DNA of 64,000 nucleotides from Denitrobaculum sp965225735 (GTDB lineage Bacteria > Pseudomonadota > Alphaproteobacteria > Kiloniellales > Kiloniellaceae), in the NCBI GenBank assembly GCA_965225735.1, contig CBDDBN010000004.1, positions 1 to 64,000 of the forward strand. The letters run 5' to 3'. The notes under the pieces are model-generated. The model had not been told where the DNA came from. It saw only the letters and a program-made list of their open reading frames with translations, and did no database searches. The translations under genes were made by a program, and so were the position numbers. Shown here in pieces: positions 34,259 through 43,252 of this stretch (the stretch's first letter is position 1; each line of letters opens with the position of its first letter).

Positions 34259-35653
34259 TTGATTCTTAGCACTTTTGCCGAGCTCGGCATTGTCGAGCCC
34301 ATACAGCGTGCGCTGCACGCAGAAAACTACACCAAGCCCACTGACATTCAGAGACAAGCCATCCCGCTCCTGCTGCAAGGCAGGGATTTGCTCGGGATCG
34401 CGCAGACCGGAACCGGAAAGACGGCTGCCTTCGCGCTGCCGGTACTCCAGCGTCTGTCGGAATCCAACAAACGCGCGCCTGCGCGCGCGGCTAAGGCCCT
34501 GATCCTAGCCCCGACACGCGAGCTTGCCATCCAGATTGGGGAAGGCATCGCAACTTACGGCAGGCATCTGCGCCTGCGCCACAGCGTGATCTTCGGGGGC
34601 GTCGGCCAGAATCCGCAGGTTCGTGCCCTCTCCAAGGGTGTCGATGTATTGGTCGCGACGCCGGGACGCCTTCTGGACCTGATGAATCAAGGTCATCTGC
34701 GCCTCGATGCTGTCGAAACTCTGATCCTGGACGAAGCCGATCGCATGCTCGATATGGGCTTCATCCGGGACGTGAGGAAAATCGTCGCCGCCGTTCCGAA
34801 GCAGCGTCATTCTCTGCTGTTTTCGGCCACTATGCCGAAGGATGTCGCGCATCTGGCCGCCGATCTGTTGAACGACCCGGAGCGAGTAGAGATTACACCG
34901 GCAGCAACCACGGTCGAGCGCATCGAGCAGCAGGTCTACTTCGTAGGCAGTAAGCAAAAACGCGCTCTGCTCGCCGACCTGCTGGCGGATGACAGCTTTG
35001 CCCGTGTGATCGTGTTCACCCGCACCAAACACGGCGCGAACCGTGTTGCGGATCATCTCGAAAAAGCCGGCATTACGGCTCGAGCCATCCACGGCAACAA
35101 GTCGCAGTCGGCGCGCCAACGCGCTTTGTCCGAATTCAAGGAGGGATCGGTCCGGGTTCTGGTAGCGACCGATATCGCCGCCCGCGGCATCGACGTTGAC
35201 GAGGTGACGCATGTGGTCAACTTCGAGCTTCCGAACGAGCCCGAGAGCTATGTGCATCGGATTGGCCGGACGGCCCGCGCCGGCGCGACCGGTGTCGCCC
35301 TCTCCTTTTGCGATGCTCAGGAGCGCAGCTATCTGCGCGGCATCGAGCGCCTGACCAGAAAGGCCTTGACGGTTATCGATACGCCTGAAGCTTTCGGCCA
35401 GAACGCCGATCAACCGGCAAATAACGACGAAGGTAGGGAACAGCGCCGCCGCAATGGCCCGAAGCGTCCACGCAACCGTGGCCGCAAGCGCAATACCGCC
35501 ACCGGCAAGTCTCAAACAGACAGTCAGGCTGCGAAACCAAAGCACAAAACGGCGCGGGCGGCAGCCAAAGGCAGCGCTCAACCTGCCGATACCGCTAAGC
35601 CCCGGAACAAACGCCGGCGCCCACGTCGCGGCACAGCTCAAAAGGCTGCGTAA
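34259..35653 (+). CDS. DEAD-box RNA helicase (RhlE-like)
   Basis: About 464 residues. All motifs are present: Q motif (FAELGI, PTDIQRQA), I AQTGTGKT, Ia PTRELAIQ, Ib TPGR, II DEAD, III SAT, IV VIVFTRTKHG, V ATDIAARGID, VI HRIGRTARAG. A basic, low-complexity tail (about 375-464) should bind RNA. Family members start just before the Q motif, so the TTG at 34259 fits best; the open frame reaches a GTG at 34190. A cold-shock gene follows after 117 bp, suggesting a role in RNA unfolding in the cold. Confidence 0.93.
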   Translation: MILSTFAELGIVEPIQRALHAENYTKPTDIQRQAIPLLLQGRDLLGIAQTGTGKTAAFALPVLQRLSESNKRAPARAAKALILAPTRELAIQIGEGIATYGRHLRLRHSVIFGGVGQNPQVRALSKGVDVLVATPGRLLDLMNQGHLRLDAVETLILDEADRMLDMGFIRDVRKIVAAVPKQRHSLLFSATMPKDVAHLAADLLNDPERVEITPAATTVERIEQQVYFVGSKQKRALLADLLADDSFARVIVFTRTKHGANRVADHLEKAGITARAIHGNKSQSARQRALSEFKEGSVRVLVATDIAARGIDVDEVTHVVNFELPNEPESYVHRIGRTARAGATGVALSFCDAQERSYLRGIERLTRKALTVIDTPEAFGQNADQPANNDEGREQRRRNGPKRPRNRGRKRNTATGKSQTDSQAAKPKHKTARAAAKGSAQPADTAKPRNKRRRPRRGTAQKAA

Positions 35654-35770
35654 CAAGGAATTCGATCAAGAAAATCCAATAAAAAGCAAAACGCGCCTCC
35701 GTTCGGGGCGTGACCTATTCCACCCCGCGATCCCTAGGGATCGCATTCACTGAGAAGACTAGGAACGATT
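35654..35770 (+). promoter_or_regulatory. Promoter/5' leader of the cold-shock gene
   Basis: 117 bp between helicase stop and cold-shock start. Cold-shock mRNAs often have long structured leaders that act as thermosensors; a short inverted repeat ATCCCTAGGGAT is visible at about 35731-35742. No further element can be claimed. Confidence 0.4.
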
Positions 35771-35977
35771 ATGGCTACTGGTACCGTAAAGTGGTTTAAC
35801 GCCCAGAAGGGCTTCGGCTTCATTCAACCTGACGATGGCGGCAAGGACGTGTTCGTACACATCTCCGCTGTGGAGCGCTCGGGCATCGACCACCCTCAGG
35901 AAGGCCAGAAGATCGAGTTCGATCTCGAAAGCGACCGGCAGGGTCGTGCGGCTGCGGCGAACCTGCGCGTCAGCTAA
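35771..35977 (+). CDS. Cold-shock protein of the CspA family
   Basis: 68 residues, one OB-fold cold-shock domain. RNP1 is KGFGFI and RNP2 is VFVHIS; it begins MATGTVKWFN as is typical. It binds single-stranded RNA and melts secondary structure. It is followed by a strong terminator and preceded by a DEAD-box helicase gene. Confidence 0.95.
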   Translation: MATGTVKWFNAQKGFGFIQPDDGGKDVFVHISAVERSGIDHPQEGQKIEFDLESDRQGRAAAANLRVS

Positions 35978-36036
35978 TCGCTCGAGGCTTGGAGCTCCGC
36001 TAGCCTCCCCTCGAAAGAGACAAGGCTAAGCCGAAC

Positions 36037-36070
36037 AAAAAAGCGTCCCGTCATTGCGGGGCGCTTTTTT
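36037..36070 (+). terminator. Rho-independent terminator after the cold-shock gene
   Basis: AAAAAAGCG.CCCG pairs with CGGG.CGCTTTTTT around a five-base loop, with one T-G pair in the stem. The run of T ends the hairpin on the plus strand, and the A run makes it work on the minus strand as well. Confidence 0.9.
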
Positions 36071-36235
36071 CATGTCTGCACCAAGAATTGCGCATTTCCG
36101 CAATCGCCCAGGTCGGGACACACGTGGCGCCGTTCCCGACGCTCGGCTAGACTGCCTCTATTCTTCACGCCGCAGTTTCCCTTTCTTTGAGGGTCAACGC
36201 GCGCAATCGCCACAGCAACATCGGGGATAATCAAA

Positions 36236-37135
36236 ATGAGTAAGCAACGCATCGGCTTTGTCGGGATCGGTCTCATGGGGCGGGCGATGTGCCTAAACCT
36301 TCTGGACAAGGATTATCCTCTGACCATCATGGCGCACAGGAATCGCGCGCCAATCGATGAACTGGTCGGCAAAGGCGCGAACGAAGCCGCAAACGCCGCC
36401 GCACTGGTAGCGGAGGCCGACGTGGTTTTCATCTGCGTCACCACTTCGGACGCCGTCGAGGCCGTGATCACCGGTGAGAACGGGTTGCTGGCAGGCATCA
36501 AACCGGGGACTCTGGTTGTTGACTGCGGCACATCCGACCCGACCTCAACCGCACGCATGGGCGAGGCGATTGCCGCCAAGGGTGCGCACCTGATCGACGC
36601 GCCGCTTGGACGCACGCCGCTTCACGCCGAGCAGGGCCTGCTGAACATGATGGTCGGCGGCGGCGAGACCGAGGTAAAGCAGGTCTGGCCGCTTCTGGAA
36701 GACATGGCCGAGAACATTTTCCACGTCGGACCGCTGGGCAGCGGTCACAAGCTGAAACTGATCAACAACTTCTTTGCGATGACCACCGCTTCAGCCATTT
36801 CCGAGGCAGCTGCGATGGCCGTGAAAACCGGCGTCAACCTCGAGAGCCTCTACGAGGTGATGGCCGCCGGTCCCTTAAAGAGCGGCATGTTCGATTTCTG
36901 CATGACCAACGCGCGCAAGGGAGACCCTTCCAATCTGCAGTTCTCAGTCGCCAACGCCCGCAAGGATGTAGGTTACTACATGCGTATGGCGGAGGCCGCC
37001 GATATGCCTTCGTTCATCGCGCCAGCGACCTACCACCTTCTGTCCCTGGCCAAAGCGAATGGACACGGAGAAGACTACGTCCCAACGCTTTGCGATTTCG
37101 TGGGCGGCATCGGCGGCATCAAGCTGAGAGACTAG
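36236..37135 (+). CDS. 3-hydroxyisobutyrate dehydrogenase-family NAD(P) oxidoreductase
   Basis: 299 residues. Nucleotide-binding GFVGIGLMGRAM at the N terminus; substrate loop DAPLGRTPLHAEQG; catalytic lysine in GSGHKLKLINN. The family covers 3-hydroxyisobutyrate dehydrogenase, tartronate semialdehyde reductase and related enzymes. The substrate loop departs from the common DAPVSGG, so the substrate is not assigned. The start follows GGGGA. It is a single-gene unit convergent with the FtrA gene. Confidence 0.88.
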   Translation: MSKQRIGFVGIGLMGRAMCLNLLDKDYPLTIMAHRNRAPIDELVGKGANEAANAAALVAEADVVFICVTTSDAVEAVITGENGLLAGIKPGTLVVDCGTSDPTSTARMGEAIAAKGAHLIDAPLGRTPLHAEQGLLNMMVGGGETEVKQVWPLLEDMAENIFHVGPLGSGHKLKLINNFFAMTTASAISEAAAMAVKTGVNLESLYEVMAAGPLKSGMFDFCMTNARKGDPSNLQFSVANARKDVGYYMRMAEAADMPSFIAPATYHLLSLAKANGHGEDYVPTLCDFVGGIGGIKLRD

Positions 37136-37147
37136 AGCCTATTGGCG

Positions 37148-38113
37148 TTAGGCCGTTTCCCTCTGTGTGAAGCGCTGCCGGTAAAGGGTCGGTGAAATCC
37201 CGACTTGGCTGCGAAAGTGATGGCGTAAGGTCATCGCGGTTCCAAATCCTACCCGCGTCGCAATCTCTTCGACGGAAAAGCGCGTGGTCTCCAGCAGTTC
37301 TTTGCTGAGGACCACGCGTTCGTTGATAAGCCATTGCTTCGGGCTAACACCTGTCGTCTGTCTGAACTGACGATCGAAGGTTCGGCGGCTCATGGCAGCC
37401 TCCTCCGCCAGTTCATCGATTCCGATGTCCTGGTGCAAACGGCCACGCGCCCAGTCCAGCACGAAGGCTAGCCGGCTTTCCTCTTCGCGGACCGGCTGCT
37501 CGATGAACTGCGCTTGTCCCCCATCCCGATGCGGCGGCACCACGAGCCGGCGCGCGACCGAATTGGCAACCGCTGGACCATAGTCGCGGCGGATCACGTG
37601 AAGACTCAGATCGATCGCAGAGGCGCTCCCAGCCGCCGTCGCCAGTCCGCCTTCATCGATGTAGAGCACATCCGGGACGAAAGTCACTTCCGGAAACAGC
37701 GCCATGAAGCTATCTCCATAGCGCCAATGTGTCGTCGCCCGCCGGCCGTCCAGCAGACCCGTGGCCGCCAGCAAAAAGGCGCCGGAGCAAAAAGACAGCA
37801 GCTTTGCGCCCCGTCCATGGGATTCCCGCAGAAGATCCGTCAATGCCTGAGGCGGTGGCTCCGCCAGATCGCGCCACCCGGGGATGACGATCCGATCGGC
37901 TGACAAAAGGCCTTCTAGCCCCTTTTCAGGCAACATTTTCAAACCGCCCGTGGTCGACAAAGGCCCAGGATCCAATGCACAGACCGAGAAGTCGTACCAG
38001 ACAGACAACTCAGGACGCGGCAGACCAAAAAGCTCGACAGCGATACCGAATTCGAAGCTGCAAAGTCCGTCGTAGGCCAATACGGCGACAGAAAGAGGTG
38101 ATCTCGAGGACAT
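37148..38113 (-). CDS. ftrA: FtrA-like AraC-family regulator with GATase1 domain
   Basis: 321 residues. N-terminal amidotransferase-like domain with LLSFCSGAFLLAATGLLDGR and RATTHW; C-terminal AraC helix-turn-helix (IDELAEEAAMSRRTFDRQF, IATRVGFGTAMTLRHHFRSQ). Sequence style and the divergent rhodanese gene match the FtrA group. It probably controls the rhodanese gene through the 103-bp gap, where an inverted repeat GATGAGG-N15-CCTCATC is present. Confidence 0.82.
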   Translation of the reverse strand: MSSRSPLSVAVLAYDGLCSFEFGIAVELFGLPRPELSVWYDFSVCALDPGPLSTTGGLKMLPEKGLEGLLSADRIVIPGWRDLAEPPPQALTDLLRESHGRGAKLLSFCSGAFLLAATGLLDGRRATTHWRYGDSFMALFPEVTFVPDVLYIDEGGLATAAGSASAIDLSLHVIRRDYGPAVANSVARRLVVPPHRDGGQAQFIEQPVREEESRLAFVLDWARGRLHQDIGIDELAEEAAMSRRTFDRQFRQTTGVSPKQWLINERVVLSKELLETTRFSVEEIATRVGFGTAMTLRHHFRSQVGISPTLYRQRFTQRETA

Positions 38114-38154
38114 GGCTTGATCTTAACGCATATTGTCTTTCCAGCCAATTGTGA

Positions 38155-38183
38155 GATGAGGCAACAACCGGCAAAACCTCATC
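38155..38183. promoter_or_regulatory. Inverted repeat in the FtrA/rhodanese intergenic region
   Basis: GATGAGG-N15-CCTCATC, seven-base perfect arms, 34 bp before the rhodanese start. It could be an operator for the divergent regulator or an mRNA hairpin of the rhodanese leader. Confidence 0.4.
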
Positions 38184-38216
38184 CTCGAAACCCTGTTTTT
38201 ACCGGAGGAAAACTTC

Positions 38217-38633
38217 ATGACCAGTCCCGTCGCCCAAATCGCAGCAGCCGAACCCCAAGAAGCGCTCGAACACTTTGAGCGACGCCTGAGGCTCGAAACC
38301 GATTGCGCAGACGTCCATGCCTCCCTGACCGGGGCGCGGCCAGACTTTGTGCTACTGGATGTGCGTGGCCCCAACGCCTTTGCCAGAGGACATGTTCCCG
38401 GTGCCCGCAACATTCCTCACGCCACCATTACCGCCGAACGCATGGGAGAGTTTGCAGATGATACGCTCTTTGTCGTCTATTGCGCCGGGCCCCATTGCAA
38501 CGGCGCCAATCGTGCCGCCATCCGACTGGCCCACCTTGGCCGGCCCGTCAAGGAAATGATCGGTGGCATCACAGGCTGGATCGACGAAGGCTTCCAGCTT
38601 CAGCAGGCTGAGAAAACTCTTCCAAACGCATAA
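38217..38633 (+). CDS. Rhodanese-like sulfurtransferase
   Basis: 138 residues, single rhodanese domain. The aspartate-containing VLLDVRGPNAFARGHVPGA and the active loop CNGANR after VYCAGPH are present. It accepts a persulfide sulfur on the loop cysteine. It is divergent from the FtrA-like regulator gene. The start follows GGAGGAA. Confidence 0.9.
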   Translation: MTSPVAQIAAAEPQEALEHFERRLRLETDCADVHASLTGARPDFVLLDVRGPNAFARGHVPGARNIPHATITAERMGEFADDTLFVVYCAGPHCNGANRAAIRLAHLGRPVKEMIGGITGWIDEGFQLQQAEKTLPNA

Positions 38634-38644
38634 CGCAAGAGAGT

Positions 38645-40150
38645 CTAGACTGAGTTTCGGCTTGGCAAAAGCCGGCGGGAAACAAGAAACTGCTTCACAA
38701 CACCGATGATGTAGGACTCTGCACCTTTTCTGGCGCCAGTCAGGACCCAAAGTAGGAGGAGAACGCTCACATAGACCAGCCCGCCAACAACGACCGATGC
38801 GATCAGTTTCGGCAGCAGATAAGGCTGCATGAAAGACTGTTCAAGCCAGTCTTGCAGCAATCTGACCGCGAAGTTCATAGCGAGGACCGCGGTTAGAGGA
38901 CGCCAGATCTGCGCGACAAAATCCGTTACCCGCATGGACAACATCGGCAACACGATCGCGTAGTCCATGAAACGGACTGCGAGAGCGGACGCGACCAGTG
39001 CGAGACCGGCACCGACGGCGCCAAACTCGCTGACCCCGTAGATACAAGCGGGCACCAGAACCGCCAGGCGCAGTCCCGACAACCAGGCGGTAATCGACGG
39101 CCGCCCCAGTGCGAGATAGATCAGATGGCTATTGGTGCCCATGATGATAATGGCGCCCTGCAGACAGAGAACCTGGATAACCGGGACCGTCTCGAGCCAG
39201 TTCCAGCCCAAAAGCGCAGGCACCAGATATTCTGCCGTTACGGCGATGCCCATCGGAATCGGCAATCCGATCGTGACAATGATAGACAAGGCCCAGCGAA
39301 AAGAATCCGCAAGCTCTTCACGGTTCTCGCTCATCTTTGCGAAGCCGGGAAAAAGCGCGCGTCGTATGGGGGCCGCGAGCTCTGTTGAGGCCAAGTTCGA
39401 AATCTCGAAGGCGATATTATAGAAAGCCAACGCCTGCGGACCACTCATACGGCCGATGACCAGCGCCGGCAGCCGTTCGTTGAATCCATGCAGCAGGTTT
39501 TGCAGCATGATCCACTTCGAGAAATTGAAGATCTGGGAAAAACGAGAAAGGCTTAGCCGTGGCCGAAAATCGCTCATGCGGTAGCTGAGCACGACCCGCA
39601 AAAAGGCACGCAAAATCATGCCGAAGACCAGCGCCCAATGGTCCTTCAGGACAAAAGCGAGCGTAATAGTGAGGACGGCCCCACAAAAACGGGTGAGAAA
39701 GTTGAAGACGAAGTCTTTATGAAACGCCAGTTCCTTACGGAAATCGACAGTCCCGATGTTCTCGAGTCCGGCAACAAAGGGCAGAAATGCGAGCGTGTAG
39801 ATAACCGGCTCTACTTCCGGAGCATCGAAAAAGAGTGCCGCCGGCTGCGCAGCCAGTAAAAGAGCGAGCGAAAGCGCCAGGCCCTTACAGATATTCATGG
39901 TCCAGGCAGTGTCGTAGCTTTCCCGCGGCGCCTTCTGATCCTGAATCAAGGCGTTCTCAACGCCGAGCTGCGCGAAGATTTCGAGAATCGCCAAGAGGAC
40001 CATGGCGTAGCCGACCAAGCCAAAATCGGCGGGCAACAGCAGGCGCGCCAGGACAGCCATGCTGACCAAGCCGATCAGCCGGTCGCCGAGCCGCATGAAA
40101 ACCATCCAGCCAGCGCCGATCGCTATACGCTTTTTGATCTCGGCTGACAC
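38645..40150 (-). CDS. Polysaccharide flippase (MOP superfamily, Wzx/WzxC-like)
   Basis: 501 residues with 12-14 membrane helices. Typical N terminus: GAGWMVFMRLGDRLIGLVSM, then LLPADFGLVGYAMVLLAI and VENALIQD. It moves lipid-linked sugar units across the inner membrane. It starts with GTG five bases after GGGAG. It is the last of four minus-strand genes (two glycosyltransferases, a phosphatase-superfamily protein and this one) that look like a surface-glycan cluster. Confidence 0.9.
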   Translation of the reverse strand: MSAEIKKRIAIGAGWMVFMRLGDRLIGLVSMAVLARLLLPADFGLVGYAMVLLAILEIFAQLGVENALIQDQKAPRESYDTAWTMNICKGLALSLALLLAAQPAALFFDAPEVEPVIYTLAFLPFVAGLENIGTVDFRKELAFHKDFVFNFLTRFCGAVLTITLAFVLKDHWALVFGMILRAFLRVVLSYRMSDFRPRLSLSRFSQIFNFSKWIMLQNLLHGFNERLPALVIGRMSGPQALAFYNIAFEISNLASTELAAPIRRALFPGFAKMSENREELADSFRWALSIIVTIGLPIPMGIAVTAEYLVPALLGWNWLETVPVIQVLCLQGAIIIMGTNSHLIYLALGRPSITAWLSGLRLAVLVPACIYGVSEFGAVGAGLALVASALAVRFMDYAIVLPMLSMRVTDFVAQIWRPLTAVLAMNFAVRLLQDWLEQSFMQPYLLPKLIASVVVGGLVYVSVLLLLWVLTGARKGAESYIIGVVKQFLVSRRLLPSRNSV

Positions 40151-40200
40151 TTCAGCTCCCTGGCGCTTCGCTGGTTCTCATCGTCCGATGGAACCTGCCG

Positions 40201-41781
40201 TCACCCGGCCCTTACAGATTCCGGAAGATCGAATTGGGCCAAAAGTTCCTCAATAGGCTGCCCATCGATTTCCGGAAGCTCCACACCCAGAATTGCGGCA
40301 ATGGTCGGAGCGAACTCGATACAGGACACCTTGCGGTCGATCTTACCGGGCCGGATGCCGGGACCGCGTACTGCAAAGACACCGTCCGCGCGATGCTCGC
40401 CGGTACGGCAATAGCTGTAGTTCCCCGAAATGTGACCTATCCTATTGGAGCAGATATTTTCGATCGGCGCATCATTCGTCCAGTCGACGAAAAGATCTGG
40501 CAAGTGGGCCCGTTCCGGACCGTCATAGAGTTGGTCGCAACGATGAACCGCGCGGACGACCGCCTTGCCGGTATCCCGATTAATGATCCCCATCAAGTCG
40601 CGGGTCAGGTCATCGAGGAAGGCCTCATATTCTGCGCCGGGCTGAATCTGTCCATTTGGCTCACGGCCAACCAGATTGACGCGGATGCCGGCATGCGCAG
40701 TGTTGTTGCGTACGAAAAAGCACTTGCTCTCTGAGGGAATGATTTTGGGTGGCGGTGTCTTTTCCGTGTGGATCGCGCCGCGGATTCGATTGCGCAGCGG
40801 CTGCATCGAATCGCGGAAAGACTGCGGCAGCTGCTGCCAAGCTTTGGTGACGAAGGCATCGACATGATCGATGGTACCCGGCTCCTCCACCGGAATTTCC
40901 GCGGGCGCGGCGACACCTAGCGCGATCAGAATCTCCGGCAGGAGAAAGTCGGCGTTGTATTTTGGGCCGATACCATGGTTAGCCAAGAAGACGATCATTG
41001 TGTCGTCATCGATTTTTTCGAGAATCTGGCCAATCCCATGATCGATCGCGACATAAACGTCCTTTAGGCGGTCGCCAACCCCCGCTTCGACAGCCTCCTG
41101 ATGACGCACATGGTTGGGGTCATGCAGATGCCAGAGCAGATGGCCGCCGCAATGCGCCTCCGTGAAGACCTGGGCAAAGAAGTCCCAACTTTCGCGCTGC
41201 ACGAAGTCTTCGGAGAGATCGCCCTTCATTTCCGCGCCGCGGACCAGTTCGTCTGCGAAGAGATCGAGTTCCGCGATGGGGCGGTCCGCATCGCTGTTGC
41301 CACTGACCGGATGCAGGCCGAAACGGGAGACGATTTCCTGACGCAAGGCTTCGCTTGAGGCGTGGAAACCGTAGGCAGCATCATGAGCGCCCCATTCGAC
41401 GGTTTGCAGGCCATTGATGTCGGGAGAAATCCGGCTATGCGGGATATCCAAAACGCAGGAGCGCACGCCGGCGGCGCTCAGGGTTTCCCAAAACTGGGGC
41501 TTCTGCATGTGATCGCCGGCTTTGCAGCGATAGGAATCGTAGCTGCCTGGCTGCAACTGCTCCCAGGAATGCACCCGATTGCTGCCTGGGGTGCAGCCGG
41601 TGATGAAGGATGGCCAATGGGCCCCGACGTAAACGCCGGGGAGTCCGGTTGTTTCACCAACCAGGCCGCCGTCCAGCAGGCCTTTGACATGCGGCATGTC
41701 GCCGGATGCCGCCCATTTCGCGATGAGATCCTTATCCCCCGAACAGATGCCGATAAAGGCAACCTTCGCACGTTTTCCCAT
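40201..41781 (-). CDS. Alkaline phosphatase-superfamily protein with altered metal-site motifs
   Basis: 526 residues, no signal peptide evident. It has the fold pattern of type I phosphodiesterases: HWPSFITGCTPGSNRVHSW at the N-terminal site, a middle DHGIGQILEKIDDDTMIVFL, and GEHRADGVFAVRGPGIRPG plus EFAPTIAAILGVELPEIDG near the end. The usual nucleophile threonine position appears to be Val, and the usual SDHG reads ANHG, so activity is uncertain. Similar proteins occur in glycan clusters. The ATG at 41781 follows AAGGTGAT. Confidence 0.75.
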   Translation of the reverse strand: MGKRAKVAFIGICSGDKDLIAKWAASGDMPHVKGLLDGGLVGETTGLPGVYVGAHWPSFITGCTPGSNRVHSWEQLQPGSYDSYRCKAGDHMQKPQFWETLSAAGVRSCVLDIPHSRISPDINGLQTVEWGAHDAAYGFHASSEALRQEIVSRFGLHPVSGNSDADRPIAELDLFADELVRGAEMKGDLSEDFVQRESWDFFAQVFTEAHCGGHLLWHLHDPNHVRHQEAVEAGVGDRLKDVYVAIDHGIGQILEKIDDDTMIVFLANHGIGPKYNADFLLPEILIALGVAAPAEIPVEEPGTIDHVDAFVTKAWQQLPQSFRDSMQPLRNRIRGAIHTEKTPPPKIIPSESKCFFVRNNTAHAGIRVNLVGREPNGQIQPGAEYEAFLDDLTRDLMGIINRDTGKAVVRAVHRCDQLYDGPERAHLPDLFVDWTNDAPIENICSNRIGHISGNYSYCRTGEHRADGVFAVRGPGIRPGKIDRKVSCIEFAPTIAAILGVELPEIDGQPIEELLAQFDLPESVRAG

Positions 41782-41859
41782 AACCAATCACCTTACCAAC
41801 CCGATTTTTAGACAGCCTTCTACCTTCCTGGCGAAGATTTCCCCGACAGCTTTCGTCAG

Positions 41860-42732
41860 CTACCGCAGAAACAGCAGCCCCCGTAACAGGTGGAAGGTGT
41901 AAATGCGGAAAAAGCGATAGTCCGGCGCAACCTCGGACCCATCGTCCCGCTTTCTGGTCGTCAGTAACGACCTAAGTTCCCAATAGGCCTGCTTGATCAA
42001 GCCACGATCACCGGCGCGAATGTGCTTTGCGAACAGCGCCGCCCGGCCCTCGACATAACAGGATTTGAGTTTTTCGATTTCTTCTTCTGCGCGCCGCCCA
42101 TGCGCGTGCTCGATCCGGATTTCCGGGTCGTAGAGAACTTTCCCGCCGCTTTTCAAGATACGGTAGAAGTATTCATGGTCTTCGCCAGCCCGGAACCTGG
42201 CACCGGCGCCCATCTTCGTATCGAAATAACCGACCTGACGGATCGCCTTGGCGGAGATCGCCATATTGCAGCCGATCAGGCGACTGAAAAGATCGTCAAG
42301 CGTGCGCACATTGTAGGCATCGTCGAAACGTCGCACCGAAATTTCAAAATCCTTGGGATCATAGAGTTCGACGCGCCCGCCGACGAGCGCCAGTTCCGGT
42401 TCCTCTTGAAAAGCCCGATGAATGGCGCGAAGCCAGCCGGGATCGACCATGCAATCGTCGTCGGTGAAGGCGAGAACCTCATACTGCGCGGCATGGATGC
42501 CCGCATTTCGCGCCGGAGACACACCTGGGGTCGGCTCCAGAATGTACTGCAGCGGCAGATTTCCCTCGTCCTTTAGGGCCTTCACCGTTTGAGCCGTCTG
42601 ATCGGTCGAGCCATTATCAACGACAATCAATTCCCAGGCGGCGATTCCCGTCAGGTCGAGTTCCTCGAACCGCCGCAGACACTTTTCGAGCTGCGGCGCG
42701 CGATTTCGCGTTGCAATGACAACAGAGATCAT
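41860..42732 (-). CDS. Family 2 glycosyltransferase
   Basis: 290 residues, GT-A fold. N-terminal VVIATRNRAPQLEKCLRRF, nucleotide-sugar site VVDNGSTDQTA and FTDDDCMVDPGWLRAIH, acceptor region GAGARFRAGEDHEYFYRIL. It adds a sugar to a glycan acceptor. The C-terminal third (ELRSLLTTRKRDDGS) is hydrophilic. It is a clear paralogue of the protein encoded at 43253-44128. The start follows GGGAGAG. Confidence 0.9.
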   Translation of the reverse strand: MISVVIATRNRAPQLEKCLRRFEELDLTGIAAWELIVVDNGSTDQTAQTVKALKDEGNLPLQYILEPTPGVSPARNAGIHAAQYEVLAFTDDDCMVDPGWLRAIHRAFQEEPELALVGGRVELYDPKDFEISVRRFDDAYNVRTLDDLFSRLIGCNMAISAKAIRQVGYFDTKMGAGARFRAGEDHEYFYRILKSGGKVLYDPEIRIEHAHGRRAEEEIEKLKSCYVEGRAALFAKHIRAGDRGLIKQAYWELRSLLTTRKRDDGSEVAPDYRFFRIYTFHLLRGLLFLR

Positions 42733-43252
42733 CTTCAGCTCTCCCCTGCTGCGGTACGAAACCCTGATGCAACTTCAAAGCTCAGTTGAGGCATATCCAA
42801 CGCGACCCAAGCAAAAACCTAGTAAACGCCCTGGCTGGGCGATTTCGCGGTGAGCTTGAATGATGTCGATAGTTTGCTGGTAGAGGCCTCGCGCCTATCG
42901 GCACTTGGCGCTTAAAGATCCGACCCGGTTACAGGTCAAACAAAGAAACGCCGATCAAAAACTCTGCCGAACCCCAAGCCATCTCTGCATTCATATCTCG
43001 CCGTCGATACTTTATGCGTAACAACAATCTATAAATATTAGATAAATTCACGCTACGCCAGTCCGCTGCGCAGACGATCGTTTGCAAAAGGAACTCTGCA
43101 ACGAGCCTGGACAGCAGCCACAGGCCATTAAGATAGCATAAAATCTGCCGGGATTGGGGTCCCCGCCGCGGAACCGGCGGCGTCAGAAGACCGAAAATCG
43201 AGGGAAGCGCGAGTCATAACGCTTCCGCGTCACTCCGAGAAGATACAAGAAT
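42733..43252. other. 520-bp gap between paralogous glycosyltransferase genes
   Basis: No gene is seen on either strand. The middle (about 43000-43050) is AT-rich. A seven-base hairpin (43203-43226) lies just downstream of the upstream glycosyltransferase gene. The gap may hold the promoter of the second gene. Confidence 0.6.
43203..43226 (-). terminator. Weak hairpin after the first glycosyltransferase gene
   Basis: GGAAGCG/CGCTTCC with a ten-base loop. On the minus strand it is followed by CTCGATTTTCGG, a short T run only. It may end transcription of the gene stopping at 43253. Confidence 0.4.

Noticed and set aside
34505..35656. 383-codon minus-strand frame
   Set aside because: Antisense to the DEAD-box helicase, all of whose motifs are intact.
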